DNA of 64,000 nt, from NCBI GenBank assembly GCA_047967505.1, contig CM106538.1; one strand, 5' to 3'. This document shows, piece after piece, positions 43,630-55,930 of the stretch (position 1 is the stretch's first letter; every line of letters starts with the position of its first letter). The position numbers and the translations under genes were made by a program. The notes under the pieces were generated by a model. That model saw only the letters and a list, made by a program, of their open reading frames with translations. It was not told the DNA's origin and did no database searches. This stretch comes from Dipteris shenzhenensis. Its lineage: Eukaryota; Polypodiophyta; Polypodiopsida; Gleicheniales.

Positions 43630-45196
43630 TTTGCTGTGGAGACGAGGAGGATATCTACGTGCAGTTGCGCACGAGGATTGAGTACATATTAATTTGCAGC
43701 TGATTGAGTTCAAGGAAGGTGCAGAGTGCTAGCACTGCGATTGGCAACCAAGATTCTAAGGAAGGCAGATTGCAATGAGGCGATGAGCTGATAATGGATC
43801 GTAACGAGAGGGGATTGAATCTGGGAGATAAATGGGATGTTGAGAGGCAAATTTGTGTAGGAAGACGAGTTGGGTTGGTTGATTGATTGGAAAGCGTCAC
43901 CGAAGAAGAAGAAGAAGCTCGCAGTCGCCGGCCCTAATTAGAAGTTCTACGTGATGATTCATCACGTCCGTTCGCTCAAACATGCAACCTTTCCCCTTCC
44001 ACAAACCATAATTTTTCAACCTTTCAACCCCCCTCCCCGACCTTTCACTTGGCGGGCACATAGCCTCGCGGTGAAGTTATAGAGTATCAACCACCTTCGT
44101 GTCCACACTCCGGAATTCGCAACGTCAGTTGCTCATTGACCTTTGGCTCCTTGTCCTTGCATTTTTAGCTGGGCGGACAGGCAACATGTAAGTGGCCTTT
44201 GGCTAAGTTCAAACGGGGGTGATGCAGCCCAAACCCCCTTTGGGAGGATGGCCATCATCGTGCCATACTCAAATGAGACGACCAGATGAGATATGCCAGA
44301 GATGGTCATTCATTACTTTGCATCGACCACTTCCTATACCTAATAGCTTCACGCTCACGAATATTTTTAACTTGGTGGGTGCTTGGGCAGGGACATGGTG
44401 CCGGATAGATATATCGACCATCAGACCTGAAGTGTGTCAAATTACCTTGCTCTACATACTCCCACACCCCTTTTGTAGTCATGGCAAATTGCCCAATCTG
44501 AACCCACCTTTACATGGTTTTTCATACCCCTCACCTTATCACCTTCTACTTTCACTCCACTCTCATTGTGCATCTTGCTCGGAGGAGATTCTTTGGCCTC
44601 TATGTATTGTTAGCCTTCGGAATCCAAAAACTAGAGCAAATTTTTGAAACAATCTCAACATAGCAAGCTATGAAATTGACAACCATCATCAAAGCCTCAT
44701 GAAGACTACATTACCAATAATCTCACTTGGAGCTCCCTTCGACGCAACATTGACCAAAGGAAAAATTATCACCTCCTAAAACTTTTGCAATCAATGCATT
44801 TGGCCTTCTTACATTCAGCACCTTAAGCTTATGATAGATTCACCTACATCTAATACCGACAAATGTCGAGACTCTCCCATTGTAGATTATCTTTAGTTCA
44901 TGTCTAATGAACATTCAAGATTTGTAGGTTATCAAGCCTTCCCCATGGAATATATCACAACATTGTACTATGATGCCTTTCCAAGTTAACGAACATTATC
45001 GTGGAGCAAAAGCGTCTTATCTACAAGTATCAATATATGCTCCTCTAGGACCTGATGTTATGCAGCCCCTAGATCCGTCTATAAAGAACCAGTATATACA
45101 CTGATCTAAAATTTCCCCCCAATAAAACCACCCCTCTTCACCAAGGCGTGAATATTAGCCCAATGGAGAATTGAAATTCCTTTCTAAGCTGCCTAG
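43630..45196. other. Upstream region of the host gene and spacer
   Basis: The first ~270 bases left of the start codon are likely 5' UTR and promoter of the minus-strand gene, with a GAAGAAGAAGAAGAAGC stretch near 43901. No clear TATA box could be chosen. From ~44000 to 45196 the DNA holds no supported gene; a 142-codon plus frame at 44219 is unrecognised. Confidence 0.4.
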
Positions 45197-45229
45197 CACT
45201 ACAAGACACGGGACTCTTTTCGACGTTGT

Positions 45230-45460
45230 CTTTTGACACTTCACAGGTGTGGGCACGAAGATCATCGGTAGGTTGGCAGGCGAGAAAGTGTCGGGTGTCG
45301 ATGTAGACATCAAAATAGCAGTCGATATGGTAGTCGGTATAGGGTCGGTATATTCAGACCCCTATACCGACTACTACCAACCCTTGCACCGATGCTTTTA
45401 CTGATGCTTTCATCGACTTTTGGGTACAATTTTCCATACCGATGTTTTATAGAATGTCAT
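45230..45460. repeat. E3 left subterminal repeats
   Basis: Repeated CGGTAGGTTGG, GTCGGTATAGG, TATACCGACTAC, CACCGATGCTTTTACTG and CATACCGATG motifs in both orientations. Confidence 0.75.
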
Positions 45461-45864
45461 TTCCAAGGGTCCCAAAATAATTTTGGACCACAAGTTTGGT
45501 CTTGAAAGATAAAAAATATAAGAGTATGTACACCAAAATTGAGACCAAAACACTCATATATTGATAGTGAACTTAACATACAAATTAATGTACAAAATGT
45601 CACTATAAAAATGTGAGGGCCAAATTACACATAAGAAGTCTCGTTGATGTCAAAACTATGAATCACTAGCATTTACATTGATGGCTTCATCTTGAGCCAA
45701 GATGAAGCCAAGTCTTCATCTTGATGAATCACTAGCATTTACATCTTGAGCCAAGTCTTGTGCACCAAATATGTCTATCTTAAGGTTTACATACAATTGA
45801 TCACCTACATCATCATCTCCTATTGTATGTGTACCTAAGACTTGATCCTCTAGTTCACCGGCCT

Positions 45865-47867
45865 CTAGTTCTCCCTCTTCTTCCGCAAAGTCGTGATCTC
45901 CACTTCCTCCATTACAATGTCGTTATTGTCACCTTCTTCATGGCCCATATCGTCATCTTCATCCTCTACCCTAGATCCATCAACATCATTATTTGGATCT
46001 TGTACCGGCATCTTCGTATCCACATTCCTATCTTCAAAAATATATTTGCTTTGAGGAGCAATTTGGACCATGTCCCACCATCTTGGATCCAAAAGATCCA
46101 GATGAAAGACCACCTACATTGAATTTACAAAATAGGTGCTAGTAATTATATTCATTTATGCTCAATAATAAAAATGTAAATATATGAACATCTACCAATA
46201 TTTGTTTGAAAACAAAGATATTAGCTTTTCATCAATTCATTAGTGTGTACCTATACACAATGCTCTAGGAGAATAAAGGTAGCACTTTCATCCGTCTAGG
46301 GTCTGGTGGAGTCAATGGCAAAGAACCCACAGCTATCTCTCCTAATGACTAAAGCATTGGGACCATTGTAAATTGTTCTAAATCATTTGACATCAAGAAT
46401 AAAAAAACTAAATCATCTAAAATCAACTTCATAGATGTCATGTATGGTCCCACAATAAATCAACTGCAAGGAGAGAAGATTGGTATCAGAAGCACTTGCT
46501 CGGCTATTTTGTACAAAGTTAGCCATGACTCCACAATCATATGTGACTCTCCTTGAATCAATGCGTTCCACACGAAAATGCCGTCGATATGACCACAATG
46601 CACTATACTTTTTATGCTACAAAAGAACATGATTAAAACAATGAGGATGCATTTTGTAGCGATTGTGATCATAAATACCCAAATTAAGTAGAAAGGTTAA
46701 AAACTTACATATGGCATACATCCGACTGCAAGCTCCCACTCTCAATCGATTACATCCTCTCCATCATGTTCACCTTTACAAAGAGCTTTTTGCAGCCAAT
46801 CAATGGACATGTGTCTATGGAGAAGATCAAGGTCGAGTGGATATGGGACCCTCCGCCTGTGCTCTTGCCTATGCATGACTCTAAATCTTGCCCTCTCATT
46901 TATTCTTTTTGCTTTGGCCTCTTCATATCTCTCTACTCATCTTTGCATCTCGGGACTATTGAGGACATAAAACTTATTGAATTTCTCTCTTTTCTCTTCG
47001 TGCATTTCTCTTTCAACCCCTTTACCTTGGGGATTAACCTCTGCAATGACACAGTCATTGTCCTTGATGTTCCAAGCATGTAGCATATTGGGATCCATGG
47101 ATGCAAGAAACTCTGTGATGTATAATAATGACTCTTGCACATGCCATCCCTACCATGCTTACTTCGGGTCTAGCTCTTTGCCTTTAAAATCCCTTCAAGG
47201 TTTTCATAAACCGTTCAAGAAAAATCATCCAATGACTATGAATGGTTCCAAGAGGTGATTGATTTGTTACTTGCCCAATATGGAAGCTCATGAAAGATAG
47301 ATAGCTGGTCCATACTAGGAGGAGGCTCCTCACTATTAGCTCTCCAATCCCGAATCTAGTCACTTGCCTTCCTACGGACCGATGGTGGGGATCAAGTTGA
47401 CATTCACGTGAAGGATGATCAAGTGAAAGATATTGAGCATGACCTTCATAAACCATCTTCCTCATATGTTTGGAGTGTCGCGCATTCAAACTAGGGCCAC
47501 AAATAGGACAAGCATGGTACCCTTGTGTTTTAAGTCCTACATATATGCATGGATACTTAGGTCATTAAACATGCACAGATCACACCACAATAGAATCATA
47601 AAGCTATCAATAGACATGTAAAAGCACGTACCTGTGCACTCCCCAAATCCTAGATAGTCATGCATGATCCACATCAAAATAACCCTGATGCAAATGTCTG
47701 TAGCTCGCCTCGGGGCTCTAGAAATATCAAAGACACATACGCCCCTCCATAGGGTCTGCAGCTCCTTGATCAAGGGTGCCATGTACGCATCCATATTTTT
47801 GGCCTTGTACTTCTTAGCACAAGTAGGGCAAGCATGAGGTGTCCCTTCTTTATTGTTAACCATGGTG
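45865..47867 (-). pseudogene. Family-2 CACTA transposase, C-terminal half (E3)
   Basis: From the E2 junction downwards: KNMDAYMAPLIKELQTLWRG, ILMWIMHDYLGFGECTG (47878-47620), then HSKHMRKMVYEGHAQYLSLD (47470). Next comes a fusion straight into DUF4218 (SHWMIFLERFMKTLKGF, 47240; VQESLLYITEFLASMDPNML, ~47135). The exon with MHIFKN found in family 1 is absent, so about 450 bases including a probable catalytic Asp are deleted. DUF4216 follows at ~46600-46390 (IYCGTIHDIYEVDFR) and an acidic tail at 46113-45865 (RWWDMVQIAP, then Glu/Asp-rich). A frame change near 47800 separates IKKGHLMLALLV from the next block. Confidence 0.8.
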
Positions 47868-48313
47868 CACTGTGCCATGCATCCCCCACCGCTCTCCCTG
47901 CTACTACGCCTGCTACCGTGTCGTGTCGAGCTAGTACACTAGCCACTCGTAGCTGGAGAAGCGACTCTCGACTGCACGGGACTACACTGATAGTCGTAGC
48001 TAGAGAACTGAGTCTCAACTGCACGAGAGTACACCGATGGCTCTGCGATGCAGAAGGGCCTCCTGACGGGGGGAAGGGGCTCAGCTCTATAGCCGGCTAG
48101 CCTGTCTCGACTCCACTAGGGTAATATCAGCTGGTGTGGGGTTGGGGTGGTTTGGAATCTATAGTGCCGACTCCTAGGGGGTGTTTAGAGTACCCGTCAT
48201 GTAGCCGTATAACTCCCCAGGACTGGGAGGGTGCCCCAAAACGTTATATAACTCTCGAAAGATGGTCTCACGAAGATCAGGTGAGGCTGAAGAGCTTCCT
48301 AGCCACATGATGA
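47868..48313 (-). pseudogene. TNPA-like gene, 5' fragment (E2)
   Basis: It begins directly after the CAG end of the pyrimidine tract and reads MWLGSSSASPDLRETIFREL and YNVLGHPPSPGELYGYMTGT, with a longer intact start than E1. A stop follows after LNTP, and recognisable serine-rich sequence continues to 47868, where the gene is cut. It shows that the E1 frame break near 38248 is an E1-specific insertion. Confidence 0.7.
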
Positions 48314-48325
48314 ACTGAAGAAAAG

Positions 48326-48985
48326 AAAAAAAGAAGATTACTGATGAACTGAAAAAAGAGAGAAAAAGTGGGGATAAAAGAGAGAAAAAGAGAGGGAAAA
48401 AATAGAGAAAAAAAGAGAAAAAGTAGGGATAAAAGAAAGAAAAAGAGAGAAGGAAAGAGAGGAGAAAAGAAAGGAAAATAGAGGAGAAAAAAAGAGAGAA
48501 AAAGTGGGGATAAAAGAGAGGAGAAATGAGAGGAAAAGAGAGGAAAAAAAGAGAGAAAAAGTGGGGATAAAAGAGAGAAAAAGAGAGAAGGAAAGAGAGG
48601 AGAAAAGAGAGGAAAATAGAGGAGAAAAAAAGCGAGGAGAAAAAAAGAGAGAAAAAGAAAGGATATAAGAGAGGAAAATTACCACGAAAAGAGAAGGGAA
48701 AAGAGAGAAAAGGTGAGGATAAAAGAGAGAGAAAGAGAAAGAAAGAGAGCAAAAAGGAGAGGAAAAGAGAGGAAAAAGAGAGAGAAAAAGAGAGGAGATA
48801 AGAGAGGAAAATTACCACGAAAAGGGAAGGAAAGAGAGAATAAAAGAGAGAAGGAAAAAGAGAGAAAAAGAGAGAAGGAAAGAGAGGAGAAAAGAGAGGA
48901 GGGAAAGAGAGAGAAAGAGAGAAGAAAAGAGATGAGAAAAGAGACGAAAAGAGAAGGAAAGAGAGGAGATAAGAGAGAATCACTT
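48326..48985 (-). repeat. ~660-bp polypyrimidine tract of E2 (purine on + strand)
   Basis: The inverted counterpart of 37271-38196, again ending at an acceptor (CTTCAG|TTCATCATG) on the minus strand. It is shorter than in E1 and shares the TTCGTGGTAATTTTCC landmark. Confidence 0.85.
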
Positions 48986-49559
48986 TTCTTCATTCATGCA
49001 ATCACTTATTTCCATCATTCAATATGCAATCCTTTTCTTGGAAGTGGAAGGAGAAGGGGAAGGGAAGGAAAACAAAGAAATCTAAGACTGTTCAAACGCG
49101 TCTATATCCATGTCTAATAGTGTGTCTATAGGCGCGGCTATCTGTTTCCAAATACAGATGTGTCTATAGACATGCTCCGACAGACAAACTTTTTTTAGAA
49201 CTTGAAAAGGACATGCACCCGACACAAAAAAACAACACTAGTACCAAAAACATTTGTTCCCTGCATACGACAAAGGACGAATCCAAAGAGAGCAACTTCG
49301 AAAGAAGATCAACCACCAAGAGACTTACCTTGGATAGAGGTATGGAAGCTTCTTGTCCTTCTTCAAAGCTGCTTCTCTTGTTTGTTCACCCTCTGCTTCT
49401 ATTTCTTCTCTTCCTTGTTCACCCTCTTCTCTTGTGTGCTTGGGGATGATTGTGTAAGCTTAGAGATGAGTGTGGGTGCTTCGAGATAAGTGTGGATGCC
49501 CGAAGCTATGTCTGTGAATAGCAAAGCAAGCCGCGTGACATTAAAAGTATGTAAAGAAA

Positions 49560-49740
49560 AGCAAGCGCGCTAAAAGTAGGTTTGAAAATCCACTCGTAGT
49601 CTACACATCTATATGCGCGTCTAAAAGCACATCTAAACGTGCATCTATCAACACATCTACAGTACGTTTTAGATGCGCCTATAGACGTGCACCATAGTAT
49701 AGACGCGCTTTTAGACGTGCCACAAAGTTTTTAACATTTA
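49560..49740. promoter_or_regulatory. E2 central divergent promoter repeats
   Basis: GCGCGTCTAAAAGCACATCT, TATAGACGCGCTTTTAGACG and related motifs lie between the two divergent genes, at the same place as in E1. Confidence 0.6.
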
Positions 49741-49825
49741 CAACTCATGCAAGAGCAAATTTTTTGGGTTGTTTATTTATAGGCTGTCTTCATCTTCAAC
49801 AAGTAGCTCCAGTGAGCCTTGAATC

Positions 49826-52800
49826 CCTCCCTATCCACCATCGCGAAATATGATTGGGGCAAAAAATCAAATGTATGTGTGATCGATGTCGAGGAAACAT
49901 GTATTGTGCACCCAGAATTACACTCAATCACATCTCAAAGTATGGAGAATGGGATCCGACCATAAATATGATAAGTGTTAAAGAGTTAAGGTTGATTGAG
50001 ATACTTATGGGTGTTTATGTGTTTGAGTTATGATCCCGTTTTAATTTGATACAGGATGCAGTGCCACACCTATATATGTTGTCCTACACTCATCGTGAGG
50101 AGAAGCATCGGCGATATGAGGTGGGATCTTCAGTAGGGACCGTTATAGATGCATGGAGTGATGATGATAGTAGCCCTCCACCATTACCTCATGAGGCCGT
50201 GGAGGAGGAGGTGTTTGATGATATGGTGCAGGATTTATATGTCCATCAATCTGAAGGGAGGGATGATAGCATGGAGCAGGATGATCTTTTTACCGCAACA
50301 TCGACTCCACTGTTTGAGGGGCGCACATTCTCTGTTCTACATGCCTCCCTTGAGTTACTAAACTTGCAGACCATCTATGGATGGAGCAATGCAAGGTTGA
50401 ATGCATTACTCAAGTAAGCTTTAAAGTCTATTTTGCAAACATGGTGAATTATGCTAGTGGGTCAATTACTCGAATGCTTTTCCTCATTTATGGTCTTCAC
50501 GTGCAGGCTATTATGTAAAATGCTTCCAAGGGAGAATAAATTACCGACCTCAAGAGATATGGCAAGGCAACATGTGACCTCTCTTAGAGGATTAGATTAC
50601 AAGCACATCCATGCATGCGTCAATGATTGCATTCTGTTTCGTGGACCACATAAGGCTACTTGTTTAGAGGCAAGATATAGAGCAGATCTCAAAACTTTGG
50701 ATGTGCCTTGTAAGGTTCTGCAAGATTTTCCCATAATCCCCTGCATCCAACATATGTTCAAGTGCAAATCCATTACAGAGCTCATGTCATGGCATTGATC
50801 CTCCCATCGATCAACCGATGGCAAGTGGAGAACTCCCGCAGACACTCTTGCGTGTAAGCATATTGAAGACACATGGCCAAGCTTGAAGGAAGAACCTAGG
50901 AGCTTGAGACTTGGATTGGGTATGGACGCTGTGAACCCAGTTGGTCTCCAAAGCACCTCTTACAGTGTATGGCCAGTGATATTGGTGAATTATAATCTTC
51001 CACCCTCTATGGCTATTAAGAAAGGACATGTTATGTTATCCCTTCTAATTCCAGGGAAACATAAAGTCAAAAATCCTGATGTTTATTTGGAGCCTTTGAT
51101 TGATGAGCTAGAGATACTTTGGAGAGGTATCGATGTGCATGATGCAAGCCTTCCTCGTTATGAGACTTCAACTACAAAGCAGTCTCGATGTGGGTGATGC
51201 ATGACTTCCCAAGCTATGGCGAGTGTTCAGGTAAGCATTGCACTTTTAATTATGAGTAGGCAACTGATGTGGCACCCTAAACCCACCTTCAACTCTTAAT
51301 TGCATCTATTGTTCAGGTCTCACTACATCTGGTTACCATGCATGTCCTGTTTGTGGTCCTTTGCTAGTTGCCTCACGAGCAAACACATTAAATAAGGTCA
51401 TCTATGAGATCACCATCGATTTCTCCCACCTTATCATCCTAGATATGTCGCTCCTTGGAATGAAGTCCCTCCACAATCACTCACTATGGGAGATTGGATG
51501 AGAATTTGTGACAGTTCCATGACTCCTCCACCACTTGGCATGAGCCGGTAAGGGTTTGTAACTATTGTGTGCTATATTGGCTGGAAATAAAGATTGCCCA
51601 CTAACACTTTCTTTTGTTTAGATACTCCATCTTTTATCGTTTACCATATTGGTCTCAATCACTTGCTTGATCCCATGCATATCTTCAAGAATGTGGCGTC
51701 TATCATTTGGGAACATTTGAATGGGACACGAGATTCCGTAGGCATAAGGGAGGATCTACTCACCACAGGGAGGATGCATGAATCTTGGCCACAAGAGAGA
51801 CCAAATGGGCATATTTTTTTACCTCGTGCACCATAAAGGTTATCAAAGCTAGAGATGGTGGCGGTAAAGCGCGCTATCGGATGCATGAGGTGTTTGAAGG
51901 GGTCCTTTACAAAGAGCAAGAAAAGAGGTGTAGAGCAATTATAAGGCTTGAAATCTCATGATTGGAACAAGATGCTCCAAGTAAGTATTCTATGTGCATA
52001 ATATATTTTTCCTTTCAAATTTGTGAGTGAACTAGAAGCAACTAATCAACCATTCCTCATGTGTTTAGTTCATACTACCTACTAGCGTTTCTCACAGTGC
52101 ATCGAAGGACATGAAGGATTGTATTTACAAGATGGGAGAGCTTGTAAGGTACTTTACAGGATACAAAATGTGAATATTATATTTACAAGATGGGCGAGCT
52201 TGTGAAGTACTTTATAGGATGCAAGGTGTTCATATTGCTAATATTGTGTACTTTTTCCTTTCTAGGTATGTGAGCTCAAAGGAAATAGATCCCAGCATGC
52301 TTGAGAATGCTCGAGTTATGTCAGTGGAGGTGGTTTGTTTAGTGGAAGAGACATTTCCACATTCTATTCTCACAAGCCAACTCCATAGTGCATTTGGTGG
52401 ATGAGATTGCTATATGCGGTACTGTACATGCACGATGGTTGTTCTTTCTTGAGCGCTTCATGAAGACCTTGAAGGGTTTCGTGAGACAAAATGCAAGACT
52501 CGAAGGTAGCATGGCCAAGGGTTGGTTGGTACAAGAATCACTTCTGTATATTTTTGAGTTTCTTGTTGATGTGGATAGCTCTCTCCCACGACTATGGAGA
52601 GATGATGAAGACTTAAGGATGACCTCTATTGTGCCTCAAGGGAAAGGACGCAGCAAACTAATAGACACGGAGTTGCTTAATAATATCAACCTCTATTGCA
52701 TGCTTAATAGTGACGTGATGAAAAGATGGGTGACAAGATACGAGGATGCAAAGGTAAGAAGATAAGAAGAAAGGGCCCTCTTTCATACACACTACGGATC

Positions 52801-53801
52801 TTGTGTGCCATACCCTCATTATCTAAGAGCACTTCCAAAGGATATTCATGTGGATTGGCTACTTGACGAAATGGAGAGAGCAGAGAGAGACGAGGGGATG
52901 CATATCATAATGGAAGAATGGGAGTATGCTAGGGGATGCATGAGTAAGGTCGGTATATAGAATGTTATGCATAAGTTATGAGCTTTCAATATTTTAGATT
53001 ACTTATTTAATTGATTTTGTCTTGGTGTAGTGTACTATGTTCAATGCTATATGGTGTGAGGGAAAGCATTTTTGAACACAACAGATTGATGATAAGAGAA
53101 ACACACAAGATTGTGGCATCATTGCTAGATTTGAGGGAGCTAATGGAGCCATGGATGATTATTGTGGCACAATCCAAGATTTTATTAAGCTTGATTTTTG
53201 ACGCTTCTTTGTGTATGTTTTGGATGTAAAGTGGTTTAAGGACATGGTGGAAAGAGGCCCTAATGCAACAATCAAACGCCATGCAAGTGGCTTTGTAACT
53301 ATTGACTCCACAAAGTTTTGGCAAAGTAAGAAGAACACACTAGTATTACTACAACAATGTGAACAGGTATTGTATACACATAAAAATGCTCACTTTTAAA
53401 TATTTGATACCTTCGATGCAAGGAAAATAACATGATAGTATTTGTGTTTGAATTAGGTTGTCTATCAACCAATGGTGGATAATAATAGATGGTGGCATGT
53501 CATACCTATTACGCCTACACATTCCAAAGTGATGTATAGTACATTTACTAATATGGAGCATATGGAGGATAATCATGGCCATGGAGGTGGTGATGACTCT
53601 GATACAAGAGAGGAGGATGATCATGAGATAGGAGATACAGATATTGAGGCCATTACCCGTGAGGACGAGCCTACCATTAGTAATGCTGATTTTGATGAGC
53701 ACATGAGTAGCACAAGTAGTAGTGGGTTGAATGTATTTGTAAATCTCAAAACTGGTTTGTATTTTGAAGTAGATCTCATTCAGGATGAGATTGAACCGTA
53801 G
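49826..53801 (+). pseudogene. CACTA transposase (Tnp2, DUF4218, DUF4216), E2 copy
   Basis: Blocks in order: CMCDRCRGNMYCAPRITLNH and ISKYGEWD (~49880-49950), the clearest N-terminal CxCxxC...H domain of the three copies; an acidic exon 50056-50416; the Tnp2 core 50505-51200 with GLGMDAVNPVG; YENH-type and LLDPMHIFKNVASIIWEHLN blocks (~51660-51720); DUF4218 (52219-52620, split by a frame change near 52390); DUF4216 (53030-53370); an acidic tail (53472-53801). Lesions: the ECPTCGEARY loop is shortened to ATCLEARY, a stop follows LMSWH, and the donor after exon 1 is mutated. Confidence 0.85.
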
Positions 53802-54259
53802 CCCCATCATTGATATTGGCAAAACTATTTTACATATTGTCTCATTCTCCTCACCTCACTTAATTTTTGTATATGTGGCATGGGTTTGCAAAAAAGCATT
53901 GATATTTTTGTTAAAATTACGTGCTTTGGTAATCATGGGCAATGTTTGGAAAGCAATGATGTACATTTATCAAGCTGCCCCAAAATCTCACTTTTTGTAT
54001 TCTCTATTTTGTGTCTAAATCCACGTCTAAATCTGCATCCGATTCATAGTGCAGACGCACTAGTAAACACGCTAATAAGTGTGCTAATAGATGTGCTATT
54101 AGACATGCTATTAAACGCGCTAATAGATACGCTAATAGATGCGTTAATAGACGTGCTATTAGACACACCTATAATTTCTCTATTTGAACAACACCTATAG
54201 ACGTGTCTACTATTTTGCACGTCTATGAAGCGCATCTCTAGTTGCTTTGTGTTGTTGTG

Positions 54260-55290
54260 AATCTGCTGGGATCCTCAAAGTGTCATCGGTGGACCAATGT
54301 GTAGCATGCCACATCATTAGTTGCGCAATGGACATGCATCTGAACATATGCTATATTCTGGGGATGATGGCAAAATGTCTCAAGATCTTCATTGGGATCG
54401 TCTCCCCCAGCAAGTCCTGTCTGTAGCGCTATGCTCCACAGTCCGGGAAATTAACCAAATCAACATACTCATGATGAACCAAAATACAATCATTAGGGCA
54501 AGCATTGATGGTGTTATAATCCATCCCAACCATCGTCAACATCTTCTTTGCTTCGTCTCTGGAATTAGGCCTAGTATTTGGGATATGCAACATCTTCTCG
54601 CACAACGTATTACAATTTGCATATCCAAGAAACCTTGTGAATGAGATACTAATTAATCAAAACAATTAGGAACGATATACTAAGATCAAGGCTCCAAACC
54701 TCATCAAGGCTAAGACACCTATGTCTGGCCATCCATACTTTGCTTGCAAATTCAAGATCGAGAGGCAAGCTCATAGTTTTGACATCCTCGCCCATCATAC
54801 AACATTGTTGATGCCAAATCTCACATCACAATCTCATGCTTAGACATCTCACCCCCATCTCTTGTGGTGCCTCTAAAAAAATAATCCATCGTGTCCACCA
54901 TACCCTCGTCCTCCTCTAGAGGATCATCCTCAAGATCATCTTGATCAAAGTGTGGTGGTGGTGCACATGCTCCCTCGCTACTCTCCTCATTCTGTATAAC
55001 ATAAATAATGCAAGGTTAGTCTATGCAACAAGGACAAGAAATATAAATATCCATGAATCATTCAAATATCATTAGTTTATCGATGATGCACCAGCATGTC
55101 AACTAATATCCCCTTTTGGTGGCACCTCTCCATACATCTGCAAGTGGCGCATTACAATACGGCATTGATGATGAACTCCTTGCCTGCAATGCATGCAAGG
55201 ACAAGCCAATCTCTGACGAAGCCACTTCAAACTCCCAGGAGGTGGCCCCCTATCTAATGAGCTATCACTAATCATCCTCTCCACCTGCAC
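54260..55290 (-). pseudogene. Family-2 CACTA transposase, N-terminal half (E3)
   Basis: The start block near 55280-55110 reads ISDSSLDRGPPPGSLKWLRQ then LACPCMHCRQGVHHQCRIVM and RHLQMYGE, a transposase-associated CPCxxC...HL domain. An acidic exon at ~54990-54850 carries DQDDLEDDPLEEDEGMVDTM. The Tnp2 zinc-binding loop near 54540-54330 reads DYNTINACPNDCILVHHEYV, FPDCGA, RYRQDLLGETIPMKILRHFA and SIAQLMMWHATHWSTDD with two stops. The remainder of the gene lies on the other side of E2. Confidence 0.78.
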
Positions 55291-55380
55291 ACATCCACAA
55301 CCATCCCCCCAAGTCAAGTCAAATACCCAAATCCCCCAAATTCCCTCAAACCCCCTAATCCCCTCTCTTTCCCCAAACAC

Positions 55381-55545
55381 CGTGAGGCCTAAACCCCCCC
55401 AAAAACCCTAAACCCTAAACCCCTAAAACCCCCAAGTTTCATCAATATGGGCATCGGTATATACTAACGACCATACCGATGCTCTGTTTTTATATACCCA
55501 CTTTCATACCGATGCCTGTACTGACGGATTCTGGGAACCAAAGAC
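55381..55545. promoter_or_regulatory. E3 central divergent promoter with subterminal-type motifs
   Basis: Between the transposase (minus) and TNPA-like gene (plus) are GGGCATCGGTATATACTAAC, CCATACCGATGCTCTG and CATACCGATGCCTGTACTGA, the same ACCGAT/CGGTAT motif as at both element ends. A short CCCTAAACCCTAAACCCC run at ~55404 resembles plant telomere repeat units. Confidence 0.6.
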
Positions 55546-55930
55546 CTGTGATGTTCATCCCATGATGCCATTCAAGTTTTCGTGTATTCTCCTCCCTCGC
55601 TTTTGCTTTTAGCTCCCGATCGCCCACAGCCCTTGCCTCCTCACTCCTGCCTCCTCCCTCCCCCTCCCACCTCTCTATCCTCTCCTACATTGTCCCTTTG
55701 CACCTACAAGATGCCTGTACTTTCATACGGATGCCTGTAATGATGGATTCCAGGAACCAAAAACCTGTGATGTTCATCCCACGATGCCATTCAAGTTTTC
55801 GTGTGTTCTCCTCCCTCGCTTTTGCTTTCAACTCCCGATCGCCCACAACCCTTGCCTCCTCACTCCTACCTCGCTCCCCCTCCCACCTCTCTATCCTCTC
55901 CTACATTGTCCCTCTGCACCTACAAGACTT
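55514..55930 (+). repeat. ~217-bp tandem duplication in E3
   Basis: The block from GATGCCTGTACTGACGGATT to TTGCACCTACAAGA at 55514-55715 recurs from ~55731 to 55928. It duplicates the presumed start region of the plus-strand gene, including one ACCGATGCC-type motif. Confidence 0.8.

Larger units (their letters stand above)
47868..54259. mobile_element. CACTA family-1 element E2, truncated, nested in E3
   Basis: The right end GTTGCTTTGTGTTGTTGTG (ending 54259) is the family-1 terminal repeat. Compared with E1 it is inverted: the TNPA-like part (48313-47868, minus), polypurine tract, leader and transposase (plus). It breaks off at ~47868 inside the TNPA-like exon, so its second end is missing. 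Comparison with E4 shows about 160-180 bp of E3 missing at the insertion point. Confidence 0.82.

Noticed and set aside
44219-44647. 142-codon plus-strand frame upstream of E3
   Set aside because: No family resemblance, no neighbouring exons, and composition like the surrounding non-coding DNA.
48174-48983. 269-codon hydrophobic frame in E2
   Set aside because: Same tract, inverted; only the last ~45 codons belong to the TNPA-like exon.
54321-54644. 107-codon plus-strand frame
   Set aside because: Antisense to the recognisable family-2 Tnp2 zinc-binding region on the minus strand.
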